A stretch of DNA of 47,792 nt from Mycobacterium sp. (GCF_004298145.1 NZ_SCRH01000063.1:1-47792), one strand, 5' to 3'. Shown: positions 7,923-16,532, counted from the stretch's first letter. Translations and numbers: made by a program. Notes: generated from the letters alone by a model not told the origin.

Positions 7923-9056
7923 GTGCTGGTGACGGATACAATTTCGGACTCGGCCCCCGAGTCGGCCGAGGATCCCTCAGAACGAGAGTTCGGGCAGGGC
8001 GGCATCGCGCTGTCGACCTACCGTTTCCCGACGGGCTGGTTCATCGTCGCGTTCGGCTCCGACCTGGTTCCCGGGCAGGTCAAGCGCGCGCACTACTTCG
8101 GTGAGGAGTTGGTGCTGTTCCGCACCGAGTCCGGCCAGGTCCACGTGATGGACGCCTACTGTCAGCACCTCGGCGCCAACCTCGCCGTCGGCGGCACCGT
8201 GGAAGGCGAGAACATCGTGTGCCCCTGGCACGGTTGGCACTGGCGCGGTGACGGCAGCAACGCGCTGATTCCCTACAGCAAGATCGGCTGCAAAAACAAC
8301 GTCCGCATCAGGACCTATCCCAGCATGGAGTGGTACGGCTTCGTCCTGGCCTGGCACGAGCGGCACGGGCGGGCGCCGTACTGGCAGCTGCCGGTGCTGC
8401 CCGAACTGGAGACCGACGAGTACTACCCCCTGCACCCGCACACCCAGATGCTCAACCGGGTCAAGGTGCACCCGCAGATGATCATCGAGAACGCCGCCGA
8501 CCCCTACCACGTTCAGTACGTGCACAAGGCGGCCAATCCGGCCACCACCGCGTCGTTCGAGGTGGCCGGCTATCACCTGCACGCCACGGTCAACGCCCAC
8601 TTCGGCGGGGGCCGGGCGCAGACGTGGCTGACCCCGAACGGACCGGTCGACGCCAAGATCATCTATGACAACTACTCGCTGGGGCTGGGCGTGGTGCGAT
8701 TCCCCAGCGAGCTGGTGGCCACCGTTCAGGTCACCGGCCAGACGCCGGTCGACGAGGACTACACGGACTACTTCTACACACAGGCTTCCGTGCGTGAACC
8801 GGGCGACACCGGTGACGTGCCCACCGGACGCGCCGCCCGGTTCCTCGCGCTTCAGCAAGAAGTCATCAAGCAGGACTTCTTCACCTGGGAGAACATGAAG
8901 TATTTGGAGAAGCCGAATCTGGCTCCCGAAGAGGCGCACGATTACGCGGCCCTGCGCCGCTGGGCGCACCGCTTCTATCCCGGAACGCAGCCGTCGCCGT
9001 CCGATTTCGGCTACACCGCCGACGGCGCGCCCGACCCGGCGGCCGCGAAAGCCTGA
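7923..9056 (+). CDS. Rieske non-haem iron oxygenase, KshA-like
   Basis: The 377-residue oxygenase component has a Rieske [2Fe-2S] site at Cys80, His82, Cys100 and His103 (AYCQHLGANLAVGG, VCPWHGWHW). A mononuclear iron site of the KshA type follows, with Asn190, Asp193, His196 and His201 (NAADPYHVQYVH). KshA hydroxylates 3-ketosteroids at C9; the substrate here is unknown, but a polycyclic or alicyclic CoA ester would fit. Start GTG 7923 has no clear Shine-Dalgarno; GTG 7929 is an alternative. Its TGA overlaps the ATG of the acyl-CoA ligase (TGATG), so the genes are translationally coupled. A reductase partner is not encoded here. Confidence 0.92.
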   Translation: MLVTDTISDSAPESAEDPSEREFGQGGIALSTYRFPTGWFIVAFGSDLVPGQVKRAHYFGEELVLFRTESGQVHVMDAYCQHLGANLAVGGTVEGENIVCPWHGWHWRGDGSNALIPYSKIGCKNNVRIRTYPSMEWYGFVLAWHERHGRAPYWQLPVLPELETDEYYPLHPHTQMLNRVKVHPQMIIENAADPYHVQYVHKAANPATTASFEVAGYHLHATVNAHFGGGRAQTWLTPNGPVDAKIIYDNYSLGLGVVRFPSELVATVQVTGQTPVDEDYTDYFYTQASVREPGDTGDVPTGRAARFLALQQEVIKQDFFTWENMKYLEKPNLAPEEAHDYAALRRWAHRFYPGTQPSPSDFGYTADGAPDPAAAKA

Positions 9057-10621
9057 TGCCGGGGCCCGCCGATTTCGGTGTCGACAGTTTCACCGTGCCG
9101 GCCGTGCTGGATCGGCGGGCCGAGCAGTATCCCGACCGGGTGATGATGTCGATCGCCGGTGTGGACGTGACTTTCGAGCAGATGCGGCGACGGTCCCGCG
9201 CGGCGGCGAACCTGCTGGCCGGCTTGGGCGTCGGCCACGGCGACTGCGTGGCGTTGTTCACCGGCACCTGCCCGGAATGGGTCTACCTCTGGCTGGGTGC
9301 GGCGCGCATCGGCGCGGTGAGCGCCGCGATCAATGCCGCGAACAAGGGTGACTTCCTGCTGCACACGCTTCGGCTGTCGCGGGCCAAGGTGATCCTCACC
9401 GACGCCGAACGGCGGCCCCGCGTCGACGAGGTCGCCGGCCGACTGGACACCGTGACCGACATTGTGCTGCAGGATGATTCACTCACCGAAGCGTTGTGCA
9501 GCAGCCCCGACCACCCGGTGAGCGACAGCCCCGCCGCGGCGGCGGACGTGGGGGTGCTCTTCTACACATCGGGCACGACCGGGCCATCGAAAGCGGTCGC
9601 CACCACATGGCATTACCTGTTCTCGGTGGCCGCGACCGTCGCTTCGGCGTGGGGCTTCGGCCCGGGGGAGGTGCTGTGGACGGCGATGCCGCTCTTTCAC
9701 TTGAGCGCCGCGCCCAGCGTGCTGGCGCCGATGCTGGTCGGCGGAACCACCGTGTTGGCGAAGGCCTTTCACCCCGGCCAGGTGTGGGATGAGATACGCG
9801 CGCACGGTGCCGTCGGTTTCGCCGGCGCCGGCGCGATGGTGTCGATGCTGCAGAACCTGCCCGCGGATCCCCGTGACGCGCGGCTGCCGCTGCGGTTCAT
9901 CTCCGCCGCGCCCATCGGCGCGGACTCCTACCGCGATATCGAAAAGCGTTACGACTGCCGCATCGTCACGATGTACGGGTTGACCGAGGCATTCCCGATC
10001 GCGCTCAAGGCCGTGACCGACGAGGGTGTACCCGGGACCTCGGGCCGGCCGAATCCCGATTTCGACGTGCGCGTCCTCGACGAGCGCGGCAATCCGCTGC
10101 CGCCCGGCACCGTCGGGGAGATCGCGTGCCGGCCCAAGTCCCCACACGTGATGAGCGAAGGCTATGTGAGCCAGGGTCTGCGGGTAGATCCGCACCCGGA
10201 GTGGTTCCGCACCGGCGATCTGGGCCATCTCGATGCCGATCAGAACCTGACCTATGTGGACCGCGCCAAGGACTCGTTGCGCAGGCGCGGCGAAAACGTC
10301 TCCTCGGTCGAAGTGGAGACCGTCGTCATGCGCCACCCCGCCGTGGCCGAAGCCGCCGCCGTCGGGGTGCCCAGCGAGTTGGGCGAAGACGACATCCTGT
10401 TGGTGGTGACGTTGCGTCCCGGGGCCGCCCTGGATTGCGCGGAGCTGCTCGACTTCTGTGCGGACCGGATGCCGTACTTCTGCGTGCCGCGGTTCGTCGA
10501 GGCGCTTGATGAACTGCCGAAGAACGGCGTTGGGCGAATACGCAAAGACCTATTGCGCAGCCGCGGTGTGCATCCGGACGCATGGGATCGTGAGAAAGAA
10601 GGGTATATCGTTGGCCGGTAA
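9056..10621 (+). CDS. AMP-forming acyl-CoA ligase (FadD/CaiC-like)
   Basis: A 521-residue ANL-family ligase that would activate a carboxylic acid with ATP and CoA. The phosphate loop is FYTSGTTGPSKA (about residues 170-181); the adenine-binding motif YGLTEAFP, the hinge region TGDLGHLDADQNLTYVDRA, and RRRGENVSSVEVE follow. The C-terminal A10 motif reads PKNGVGRIRKDLLR, so the lysine usual in the GK pair is Arg; the next basic residues might take its role, or the enzyme may be specialised. The start overlaps the Rieske stop. Together with the CoA-transferase this gives two routes to CoA esters in one island. Confidence 0.92.
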   Translation: MPGPADFGVDSFTVPAVLDRRAEQYPDRVMMSIAGVDVTFEQMRRRSRAAANLLAGLGVGHGDCVALFTGTCPEWVYLWLGAARIGAVSAAINAANKGDFLLHTLRLSRAKVILTDAERRPRVDEVAGRLDTVTDIVLQDDSLTEALCSSPDHPVSDSPAAAADVGVLFYTSGTTGPSKAVATTWHYLFSVAATVASAWGFGPGEVLWTAMPLFHLSAAPSVLAPMLVGGTTVLAKAFHPGQVWDEIRAHGAVGFAGAGAMVSMLQNLPADPRDARLPLRFISAAPIGADSYRDIEKRYDCRIVTMYGLTEAFPIALKAVTDEGVPGTSGRPNPDFDVRVLDERGNPLPPGTVGEIACRPKSPHVMSEGYVSQGLRVDPHPEWFRTGDLGHLDADQNLTYVDRAKDSLRRRGENVSSVEVETVVMRHPAVAEAAAVGVPSELGEDDILLVVTLRPGAALDCAELLDFCADRMPYFCVPRFVEALDELPKNGVGRIRKDLLRSRGVHPDAWDREKEGYIVGR

Positions 10622-10657
10622 CGTTGCCCGTCGCTTTGAGGGAGGCTGCGAAGCATA

Positions 10658-11083
10658 ATGACCATGACCTATCAGGAACAGCTGCTGCTCCATGCCGTCA
10701 CGGGCCGCGCTGCCATCCTGGATCTGAACGCCCGGCACAATCGGGCCTATTCGGACCGCGACCGCGAGCGTTGGATCGGCACCTTTCGCCATTCCGGCGC
10801 CAGCTATACCCGTGATGGTGAGGTGTTCACCGATTTGCGCGCCGCCTTCGACGGCGGTGACGGACAGCGTTTGGTGACGGTCGATCATGAGATCAGCGTG
10901 GACGGGGTCAACGCGGACCAGCGTTGTGTCGCCGTGCTTTTCGCCGCCATGTTCGATGACACCGCGCTGCGGGCCACCGGGATCTTCCGCGACACGCTGG
11001 TCTACGAGCGGGGCGGCTGGTATTTCACCTCCCGTACGTTGCAGTGGGATTCGATCCCGAGTCGGCACCCGCTCGTCATGTGA
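10658..11083 (+). CDS. SnoaL-like (NTF2-fold) protein
   Basis: A 141-residue protein with the SnoaL-like/NTF2 cone fold pattern: an N-terminal helix (LNARHNRAYSDRDRERWIGTF), a central helix-strand region and late strands VAVLFAAMFDD, GIFRDTLVYERGGWYFTSRTL. Such proteins act as dehydratases, isomerases or hydroxylase subunits in steroid and polyketide pathways. GGGAGG precedes the ATG. It lies in the rightward operon between the ligase (36 bp away) and the hot-dog pair. The catalytic role cannot be deduced. Confidence 0.82.
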   Translation: MTMTYQEQLLLHAVTGRAAILDLNARHNRAYSDRDRERWIGTFRHSGASYTRDGEVFTDLRAAFDGGDGQRLVTVDHEISVDGVNADQRCVAVLFAAMFDDTALRATGIFRDTLVYERGGWYFTSRTLQWDSIPSRHPLVM

Positions 11084-11096
11084 GCGGCATCGATAC

Positions 11097-11627
11097 GTGG
11101 ATCAGGATTTCAGTCAGCGCCTGGCCTTCGGAACCTATGAAGATGCGCTGCGAATGGTCGGTGCGAAAAGCGAACCCCGCACCGCGGCCACAGCGGTCAG
11201 CGCCGCGCGCATCCAGTTGTTCGCCGCGATGGTCCGCGATCCGAATCGTTCCTACTGGGATTCCGAGTTCGCCCGACGGCAATGGGGAGGCCTGCCGGCG
11301 CCACCCGCCCTGCTGATGGGCTGGTTGGTGCCGCCGCCCTGGCAGCCCGGAGGCGGGCGGTCCGCATCTTTGATCGCCCTGCGGGTGCCGCTGCCGGGAA
11401 CCACATTCATCAACGCGGCCAACGAGGTTGAGTTCCCACAAGCGATCGTCGAGGGGGACGTGCTGACCGTCGTCGACGAGCTGGTATCGGTGTCGCCGGA
11501 AAAGCGGACCCGGCTGGGCGTCGGCCATTTCGTCGAGACGCTTGAGACCTACCGCCGCCAGGACGGCACCGTCGTCGCCACCTCCCGGAACACCCTGTTC
11601 CGCTTCACCCCGGGGCCGTCCTCGTGA
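11097..11627 (+). CDS. FAS1-like dehydratase-domain (MaoC N-terminal-type) protein
   Basis: A 176-residue hot-dog-fold protein. Motifs include GLPAPPALLMGW, then INAANEVEFPQAIVEGDVLTVVDELVSVSPEKRTRLGVGHFVETLETYR, shown here as overlapping hot-dog helix and strand segments typical of the FAS1-like dehydratase family. The frame opens far upstream, but GTG 11097 gives a start just after the SnoaL gene stop and a length normal for the family; no strong Shine-Dalgarno is visible. Its stop overlaps the next gene. In mycobacteria such proteins pair with a second MaoC-like subunit (as in HadAB or ChsH1-ChsH2) to hydrate enoyl-CoA, which fits the next gene. Confidence 0.78.
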   Translation: MDQDFSQRLAFGTYEDALRMVGAKSEPRTAATAVSAARIQLFAAMVRDPNRSYWDSEFARRQWGGLPAPPALLMGWLVPPPWQPGGGRSASLIALRVPLPGTTFINAANEVEFPQAIVEGDVLTVVDELVSVSPEKRTRLGVGHFVETLETYRRQDGTVVATSRNTLFRFTPGPSS

Positions 11628-12076
11628 CCGGCGACGGCCTGGACTGGAACCGGGTCACCGTTCCCGTCGAGCTGCCCGAAGTGCTCGACCACATCAGCTA
11701 CCAGCGAGTGGTGGAGAACGCCGGAGCAACCTGGGATTACTTCCCCGGCCATTTCGATCCGAATTACGCCCAGGCTCAAGGAAACCCGACGATCTATGTC
11801 AACACGATGCACCTCGCCGGCTTCGCCGACCGTGTCGCGACCGAGTGGGCGGGCCCGCGTAGCCGCGTGGTGCGTCGCTCCATGCGCCTGACCGGGTCGG
11901 TGTACGCCGGCGACACGATGATCGGCCGGGGGCGGGCGGTGGCCAAACGGCGGGACACTTCGGTGGACCCGCCACGTTGTCTGGTCGACATCGAGATCCA
12001 GGTGACCAATCAGCATGGCGCGCTGTGCTGCCCGGTCGAGCTGACCTTGCAGGTGCCCGAAGGCCCCGGCCCCTAA
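11624..12076 (+). CDS. MaoC-like hot-dog dehydratase subunit
   Basis: A 150-residue hot-dog protein that likely partners the preceding one as an enoyl-CoA hydratase. The segment GATWDYFPGHFDPNYAQAQG keeps the position of the MaoC D-x4-H hydratase site in altered form, and IYVNTMHLAGFADRVATEWAG is the hot-dog helix. The GTG start overlaps the upstream stop by 4 bp (GTGA). Its TAA overlaps the stop of the convergent aldehyde dehydrogenase by 4 bp. It is the last gene of the rightward operon beginning at the Rieske oxygenase. Confidence 0.8.
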   Translation: MTGDGLDWNRVTVPVELPEVLDHISYQRVVENAGATWDYFPGHFDPNYAQAQGNPTIYVNTMHLAGFADRVATEWAGPRSRVVRRSMRLTGSVYAGDTMIGRGRAVAKRRDTSVDPPRCLVDIEIQVTNQHGALCCPVELTLQVPEGPGP

Positions 12077-13545
12077 TCGGACAGCGGCGGCAGCGGGCCT
12101 TTGCATATCAGCGTCTGCAGCTCGACATACTCGTGCAGGCCCTCGGGACCGAACTCGCGCCCGATGCCGGACTGCTTGAATCCGCCGAACGGTGCGCCGA
12201 TGTCGAGGGTGTACATGTTGATGCCGTAGGTCCCCGTGCGGACGCCGGTCGCGACCTCGAGGCCGTGGGCGACGTCGGATGTCCACACCGAACCGGCCAG
12301 GCCGTAGTCCGTCTCGTTGGCGATGCGGATCGCGTCGTCCTCGTCGCGGTAGCGCAGCACCGTCAACACCGGCCCGAAAATTTCCTCCCGGGCGATGCGC
12401 ATGTCATTGGTGGCATCGGCGAACAGCGTCGGCTGCACGTACCAGCCGCGCTCGGCCGGGCTCTGTTCACCACCGAGGACGACGCGGGCGCCCTCGCTGC
12501 GGCCGGACGTGATGTAGTCCTGGACGCGCCGCTGTTGTCGTTGGGCCACAAGCGGTCCGATGTCGGTGGCCTCGTCGGCCGGGTCGCCGACATGCAGCGC
12601 TGACATCATGCCGGCCAGTGCGTCCACGACCTCGTCATGCTTGCGGTCGCTGACCAGGATGCGGGTCTGGGCGACGCAGGCCTGACCGTTGTTCATCAGG
12701 CCGGCGCTCTTCAATCCGGCCACCGTCTTATCGATGTCGGCGTCGTCGAGGATGATCGCCGCCGACTTTCCGCCCAGCTCCAAGCTGACGCGTTTCAGCT
12801 GCTCCCCGCACAGGGCGGCGATCCGGCGCCCGACGGCGCTGGAACCGGTGAACGCGATCTTGTCCACGCCCGGATGACGCACCAGCGCCTCGCCGACGTC
12901 GGTGCCGCCGGGCAGTACGGACACCACGCCTTCGGGCAGGTCCAGTTGCTCGATCATTTCGGCCAACCACAAAGCGTCCAAAGGTGTTTCGGGTGCGGGC
13001 TTGACGATCACCGTGCAACCCGCGATCAGGGCCGGGATCAGCTTGGGCATGATCAGAAATTGCGGCACGTTCCAGGGCACGATCGCTCCGACCACCCCGA
13101 CCGGGGGCCTGTGCAGGTGCACTTCGCCGAGCACCCCCTGGCGGCGTTCGGCCCAGGGAAAGTCGCGGGCGGCAGCCAGCGCGAGGTGGATCAGCGATGC
13201 GGCGGCCGCGCCCTGGCCCATCCGGCTGAAACTGCGCGGCGACCCCATCTCGTCGGTGATCAGGTCGGCCATCTCGTCGCTGTGGCCGGCATAGATCGCG
13301 GCGAGCTGTGCGACTTTGGCCATCCGATCGGCATGACTCATCCGGGGCCACGGCCCGTGATCGAAGGCGCGCCGCGCGGCGACAACCGCGGCCTCGACGT
13401 CCTGGGGGCCGGCCGCCTGGACGTGACCGACCGGTTCCTCGGAGTGCGGCGAGATCACATCGAGCCGTTGGGGATTGGCGGGCTTGCGCCACTGCCCTCC
13501 GATGAACACTTCGTCATAACGACGATGGTCGGAATTCTTCGTCAT
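12073..13545 (-). CDS. NAD(P)-dependent aldehyde dehydrogenase
   Basis: A 490-residue aldehyde dehydrogenase with Asn159 (PWNV), the general base Glu256 (SLELGGKS) and nucleophile Cys290 (NNGQACVAQTR); a C-terminal PFGGFKQSGIGREFG motif completes the set. It would oxidise an aldehyde, for example one produced by the P450, to an acid that the ligase or CoA-transferase could activate. ATG 13545 is preceded by GAGGAGG, a strong ribosome-binding site, and gives the normal family length; the longer open frame to 13623 is not needed. It is convergent with the MaoC gene and divergent from the lipocalin-like gene. Confidence 0.94.
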   Translation of the reverse strand: MTKNSDHRRYDEVFIGGQWRKPANPQRLDVISPHSEEPVGHVQAAGPQDVEAAVVAARRAFDHGPWPRMSHADRMAKVAQLAAIYAGHSDEMADLITDEMGSPRSFSRMGQGAAAASLIHLALAAARDFPWAERRQGVLGEVHLHRPPVGVVGAIVPWNVPQFLIMPKLIPALIAGCTVIVKPAPETPLDALWLAEMIEQLDLPEGVVSVLPGGTDVGEALVRHPGVDKIAFTGSSAVGRRIAALCGEQLKRVSLELGGKSAAIILDDADIDKTVAGLKSAGLMNNGQACVAQTRILVSDRKHDEVVDALAGMMSALHVGDPADEATDIGPLVAQRQQRRVQDYITSGRSEGARVVLGGEQSPAERGWYVQPTLFADATNDMRIAREEIFGPVLTVLRYRDEDDAIRIANETDYGLAGSVWTSDVAHGLEVATGVRTGTYGINMYTLDIGAPFGGFKQSGIGREFGPEGLHEYVELQTLICKGPLPPLSD

Positions 13546-13600
13546 CGGGGCGCCTCCTCGAGGCAGCGGTGGGTACGGGACGAGACCGTGACCGTAATTC

Positions 13601-13620
13601 GCTATTGACGCTAACATAGC
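13601..13620. promoter_or_regulatory. CTAACATAG motif and GCTAT inverted repeat (site D)
   Basis: GCTAT (13601-13605) and ATAGC (13616-13620) form a 5-bp inverted repeat whose right part contains CTAACATAG (13611-13619), identical to the 9-mer of site A. It lies between the divergent aldehyde dehydrogenase and lipocalin-like genes. The GATAATAAA extension seen at sites A and E is absent. Confidence 0.45.
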
Positions 13621-13685
13621 CAAGAAAGGGCGAGTCAGGAAGCCGCAGGCGGATCATCAGCGACGATGTCGAGGCGAGGCACGAT

Positions 13686-15041
13686 ATGAATAGCGACTGG
13701 CGCAGTTACCCATTCCAGTTGGTGCCCGGCGACGACCAGCTCGAGTTTCCCGCCGCCGAAGGCGAACACCCCGATCAGGAGTCGGACACCTGGTTCATCG
13801 CGGGCCAGCTGGACGCCGCAGAGGCGGACCGGTCATTTGCCTTCCTGGCCATCTTCAACAAGAACCGGCCCGGCGGGACGATCGTCGCCGACTTCTACAC
13901 GATGGCGCTCTTCGACCTCGATACCGGCGATTACGGCACCTACACGGATTACGACATGCCGCCGGCCAACCTCGAACCGGGGGCGACACGCAAGCTGGAG
14001 CTCGCCACAGGCCACCTCGACATCAGCTATGCCAGCGGCGCCGGCACCGCGTCATGGGCCACGTGCCGCAACGGCGACGGTGGTTTACTGCCCTACACCT
14101 ACCGCGTCAGCCTGGTGGGGGAGGACCATTCCGGCCGGCGCATGCGGCTGGACCTGGCCGTAACCCCCACGCGCGCACCGACTCCGGTGGGTGCATCGAC
14201 GTACAACGGCAAGATCGTCTGCTTCGGCCAACACGACACCTACTCCTACTTCCAGACCGGTATGGCGATGACCGGCACCCTGTGCTGGGGAGAGGAGATC
14301 CACCAGGTTTCCGGCAGCAGCGGCCACATCGATCGGCAGTGGTTCCCGAAATACGCCGGCGGCGGGGGAACCGCGGGGGACCCGCGGGCCAGGTCTCACG
14401 AATGGCGCACCATCAACTTCGACAACGGCGTCGATTTGAGCATCTGGCGACAGTTCGACCGCACGAACGACAACGTCCTGCAGCCGTTTACCGGCGTCAC
14501 CGCGAGCTATCCCGACCCCGCCACATCGCCGCAATGCGCCGAAGATATCGAGGTCACGGTCAGTAGCTACGTCCGGTGGCCGGAGGCGGTGCGGCCGCTG
14601 GTGCGCCCTCTCGCCCCGGCCCGGTACATGCCCGATCGCCACCGGATCACTTGCCCCACACTGGGACTCGACATAGTCGGCGAGCCCGTTGTGCCGGCCC
14701 CCGCTCATGGTCTGCCGATCGAATACATGGAAGGTCCGTACCGCTACCGCGGGACGCTGGGGGGCCAACCGGTGACCGCGTTCGCCTTCAACGAACGGTC
14801 GCTCGCACTGTATCGGGATTGGGAGCTGGTCGACGTACTCACCACCACCGTCACAAATACCGAACCGTCCGATCCCGGCCTGCAGACGACCGTGGATCAG
14901 TTGGCGCCGTTGGTGGCCGCCGGCCGTCGGCGCGAGGCGGTTGAACTGCTCGCCACGGTGCGCCCCGCCCAAACTGGCGTGCTGGCAATGCTATTGGATG
15001 ACCTGGTGGCCGTGCTGTCGGCGGATGAGTCAGGTAGCTGA
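13686..15041 (+). CDS. Lipocalin-like (AttH/CrtC-type) protein of unknown function
   Basis: A 451-residue cytoplasmic protein with no signal peptide. The opening (ESDTWFIAGQLDA, then SFAFLAIFNKNRPGG) and central GHIDRQWFPKYAG resemble the two-lobed AttH/CrtC-like lipocalin fold of carotenoid 1,2-hydratase relatives, in which the middle motif usually carries acidic and His residues. The last 80 residues are a helical tail. The assignment rests on pattern resemblance only. It is divergent from the aldehyde dehydrogenase and its stop overlaps the convergent second Rieske gene by 12 bp. In context it may hydrate or bind a terpenoid-like intermediate. Confidence 0.6.
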   Translation: MNSDWRSYPFQLVPGDDQLEFPAAEGEHPDQESDTWFIAGQLDAAEADRSFAFLAIFNKNRPGGTIVADFYTMALFDLDTGDYGTYTDYDMPPANLEPGATRKLELATGHLDISYASGAGTASWATCRNGDGGLLPYTYRVSLVGEDHSGRRMRLDLAVTPTRAPTPVGASTYNGKIVCFGQHDTYSYFQTGMAMTGTLCWGEEIHQVSGSSGHIDRQWFPKYAGGGGTAGDPRARSHEWRTINFDNGVDLSIWRQFDRTNDNVLQPFTGVTASYPDPATSPQCAEDIEVTVSSYVRWPEAVRPLVRPLAPARYMPDRHRITCPTLGLDIVGEPVVPAPAHGLPIEYMEGPYRYRGTLGGQPVTAFAFNERSLALYRDWELVDVLTTTVTNTEPSDPGLQTTVDQLAPLVAAGRRREAVELLATVRPAQTGVLAMLLDDLVAVLSADESGS

Positions 15042-16229
15042 GCCCGCCAGCGCCTCGGCCCACGTGATGTGGCGGTGCTGCAATCCCGGCTCGTTGCGGC
15101 CGAATACCAGGTGGTCGCGGGCGCCCGACTCGAGATTGGCCTGCAGCCCCTCGACCAACCGGTAGTCCTCGTCGCGCACGGTGGCGTGCGCATATTCGAA
15201 GACGGCTTGAGCGCCGGCGGCGACCGATTCGTCGGACAGGTCCTGCGGTGTGGCGTTCTGGTGGACGGTAATTGACCTGCCGGGCTGGTCCCCGGGATAG
15301 ATGCGGAACAGCTCGCCGTTGGCGATCGTCACCGACAGCACGATGTTGGGGAACAGTGCGTAGATCACGACCATGTTGTGGAACGGGTTCCATTGTTCCT
15401 CGGGCACGGCGTCGAGCTCCAGGATGGTGTTGAGCGGGAAGATCAGCCGGTGGTGCGGGCCGTAGGAGTCGAACACCGTGCAGTTGCTGCGTGCGATGGT
15501 GGCGAAGGTCTGTCGATGGACGGTGGCGAAATGGTAGTTCTCGGCGAAGGTGTCGATCGCCAGTTTCCAGTTGATCGGACAGTCGAGCACCTTTTCGCCC
15601 AACGGGGACCAGCGCCCGATTCCCCAGGAATCGAGTTCGTCGGCGAGTGGACCCAGGTGCGCGGCCACGTCCAGTGTCGTGCCGGGATCCAGTGACACCC
15701 ATAGGAATCCGGCGTATTCGGTGGCCGGCAGTTCGGTCAGCCCGTCGGAGCGCGGGGTCATGTCGGTTTGGCGGCGACCCGCGGCGCCCGGCTTCGCCGC
15801 CGTTGCGATCGCCGCGTCCGGAAAGCCCTCGCGCCCCGGCAGCCCGACCAACCGCCCGGTGTTGTCGTAGGTCCACGCGTGGTAGGGACAGGTGAACCGC
15901 TTGGCGGTGCCGCATCCCGTGACGACCCGCGACTGCCGATGCAGGCAGACGTTGTCGAACGCCTTCACCGACCCATCGGAGGTTCGGGTCAACAGGATGG
16001 ACCGCCCCATCACCGTCTTGGTGCAATACGCCCCGGGGGCGGGAAGTTCGGATACGTAGCCGACCAACTGCGGGCTGGCCAGCAGCATGGCCCGGTCGAC
16101 GTGGTGGCGTTCGATGCTGGTGTAGTCACGCGCGTTGACCCTGTGCTCGCTCGGTGCGAGGTCGGTTGTCTTGTCGCGCGCCAACTTCAACGCACGCCGG
16201 GTCAGGTCGATGAGCTGGTCGTGTTCCAT
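15030..16229 (-). CDS. Rieske aromatic-ring-hydroxylating oxygenase alpha subunit
   Basis: A 399-residue oxygenase with Rieske residues Cys95, His97, Cys114 and His117 (VCLHRQSRVV, TCPYHAW) and a mononuclear iron motif AENYHFATVH with His233 and His238. It is of the alpha-subunit class that acts on aromatic, quaternary amine or other small substrates and differs clearly from the KshA-like protein earlier in the island. ATG 16229 has GGAG 6 nt upstream; an in-frame TTG at 16250 is less likely. No beta subunit or reductase is adjacent. Its promoter region carries motif site E, tying it to the same putative regulon. Confidence 0.92.
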   Translation of the reverse strand: MEHDQLIDLTRRALKLARDKTTDLAPSEHRVNARDYTSIERHHVDRAMLLASPQLVGYVSELPAPGAYCTKTVMGRSILLTRTSDGSVKAFDNVCLHRQSRVVTGCGTAKRFTCPYHAWTYDNTGRLVGLPGREGFPDAAIATAAKPGAAGRRQTDMTPRSDGLTELPATEYAGFLWVSLDPGTTLDVAAHLGPLADELDSWGIGRWSPLGEKVLDCPINWKLAIDTFAENYHFATVHRQTFATIARSNCTVFDSYGPHHRLIFPLNTILELDAVPEEQWNPFHNMVVIYALFPNIVLSVTIANGELFRIYPGDQPGRSITVHQNATPQDLSDESVAAGAQAVFEYAHATVRDEDYRLVEGLQANLESGARDHLVFGRNEPGLQHRHITWAEALAGSAT

Positions 16230-16268
16230 CTGAACTCCGATTGCGGTCAAGTGCTCGCGGTAACCCTA

Positions 16269-16290
16269 CTAACTTTATAGTGATAATAAA
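16269..16290. promoter_or_regulatory. AT-rich cluster motif upstream of second Rieske gene (site E)
   Basis: CTAACTTTATAG (16269-16280) followed by TGATAATAAA. The GATAATAAA at 16282-16290 is identical to that at site A (1244-1252), and on the minus strand both sites read TTTATTATC, eight variable bases, then GTTAG. It lies 40-60 bp upstream of the Rieske ATG. This is the second strongest member of the motif set. Confidence 0.5.
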
Positions 16291-16469
16291 ATAAGGTCCA
16301 AACGGCCTCCGGCGCGCTAACGGGAGCCGATGTACCGGAGCACCTGCGGGTATCGCTGCGCGATCGCGCGGCGATCCCCAGGCCCGTTCGCTGCTGAGGC
16401 TGTTCGCGGTGACCGGTCCCTATGCGATGTTGGGGGCGGCGGGCGCGCTTGCGCGCCGATACGGCACCG

Positions 16470-16525
16470 TGACACACATGTGACCAGTGTGATCAATGTG
16501 TCATATGAGGTTTGTGTCGTACCCT
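16470..16525 (+). promoter_or_regulatory. Promoter and inverted repeat upstream of the DUF1906 gene
   Basis: TGACACA (16470-16476) and TGTGTCA (16497-16503) form a perfect 7-bp inverted repeat around further TGTGA-like half-sites. TACCCT at 16520-16525 is a TANNNT -10 placed 7 nt before the GTG at 16533, the spacing of mycobacterial leaderless transcripts. The inverted repeat would cover the -30 to -60 region and could be an operator. Confidence 0.5.
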
Positions 16526-16532
16526 GTGGCTT

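Noticed and set aside
1231..16290. KstR or KstR2 operators for the catabolic island
   Set aside because: I saw no sites of the known KstR/KstR2 palindrome forms in the gaps; the recurrent motif is a different AT-rich sequence.
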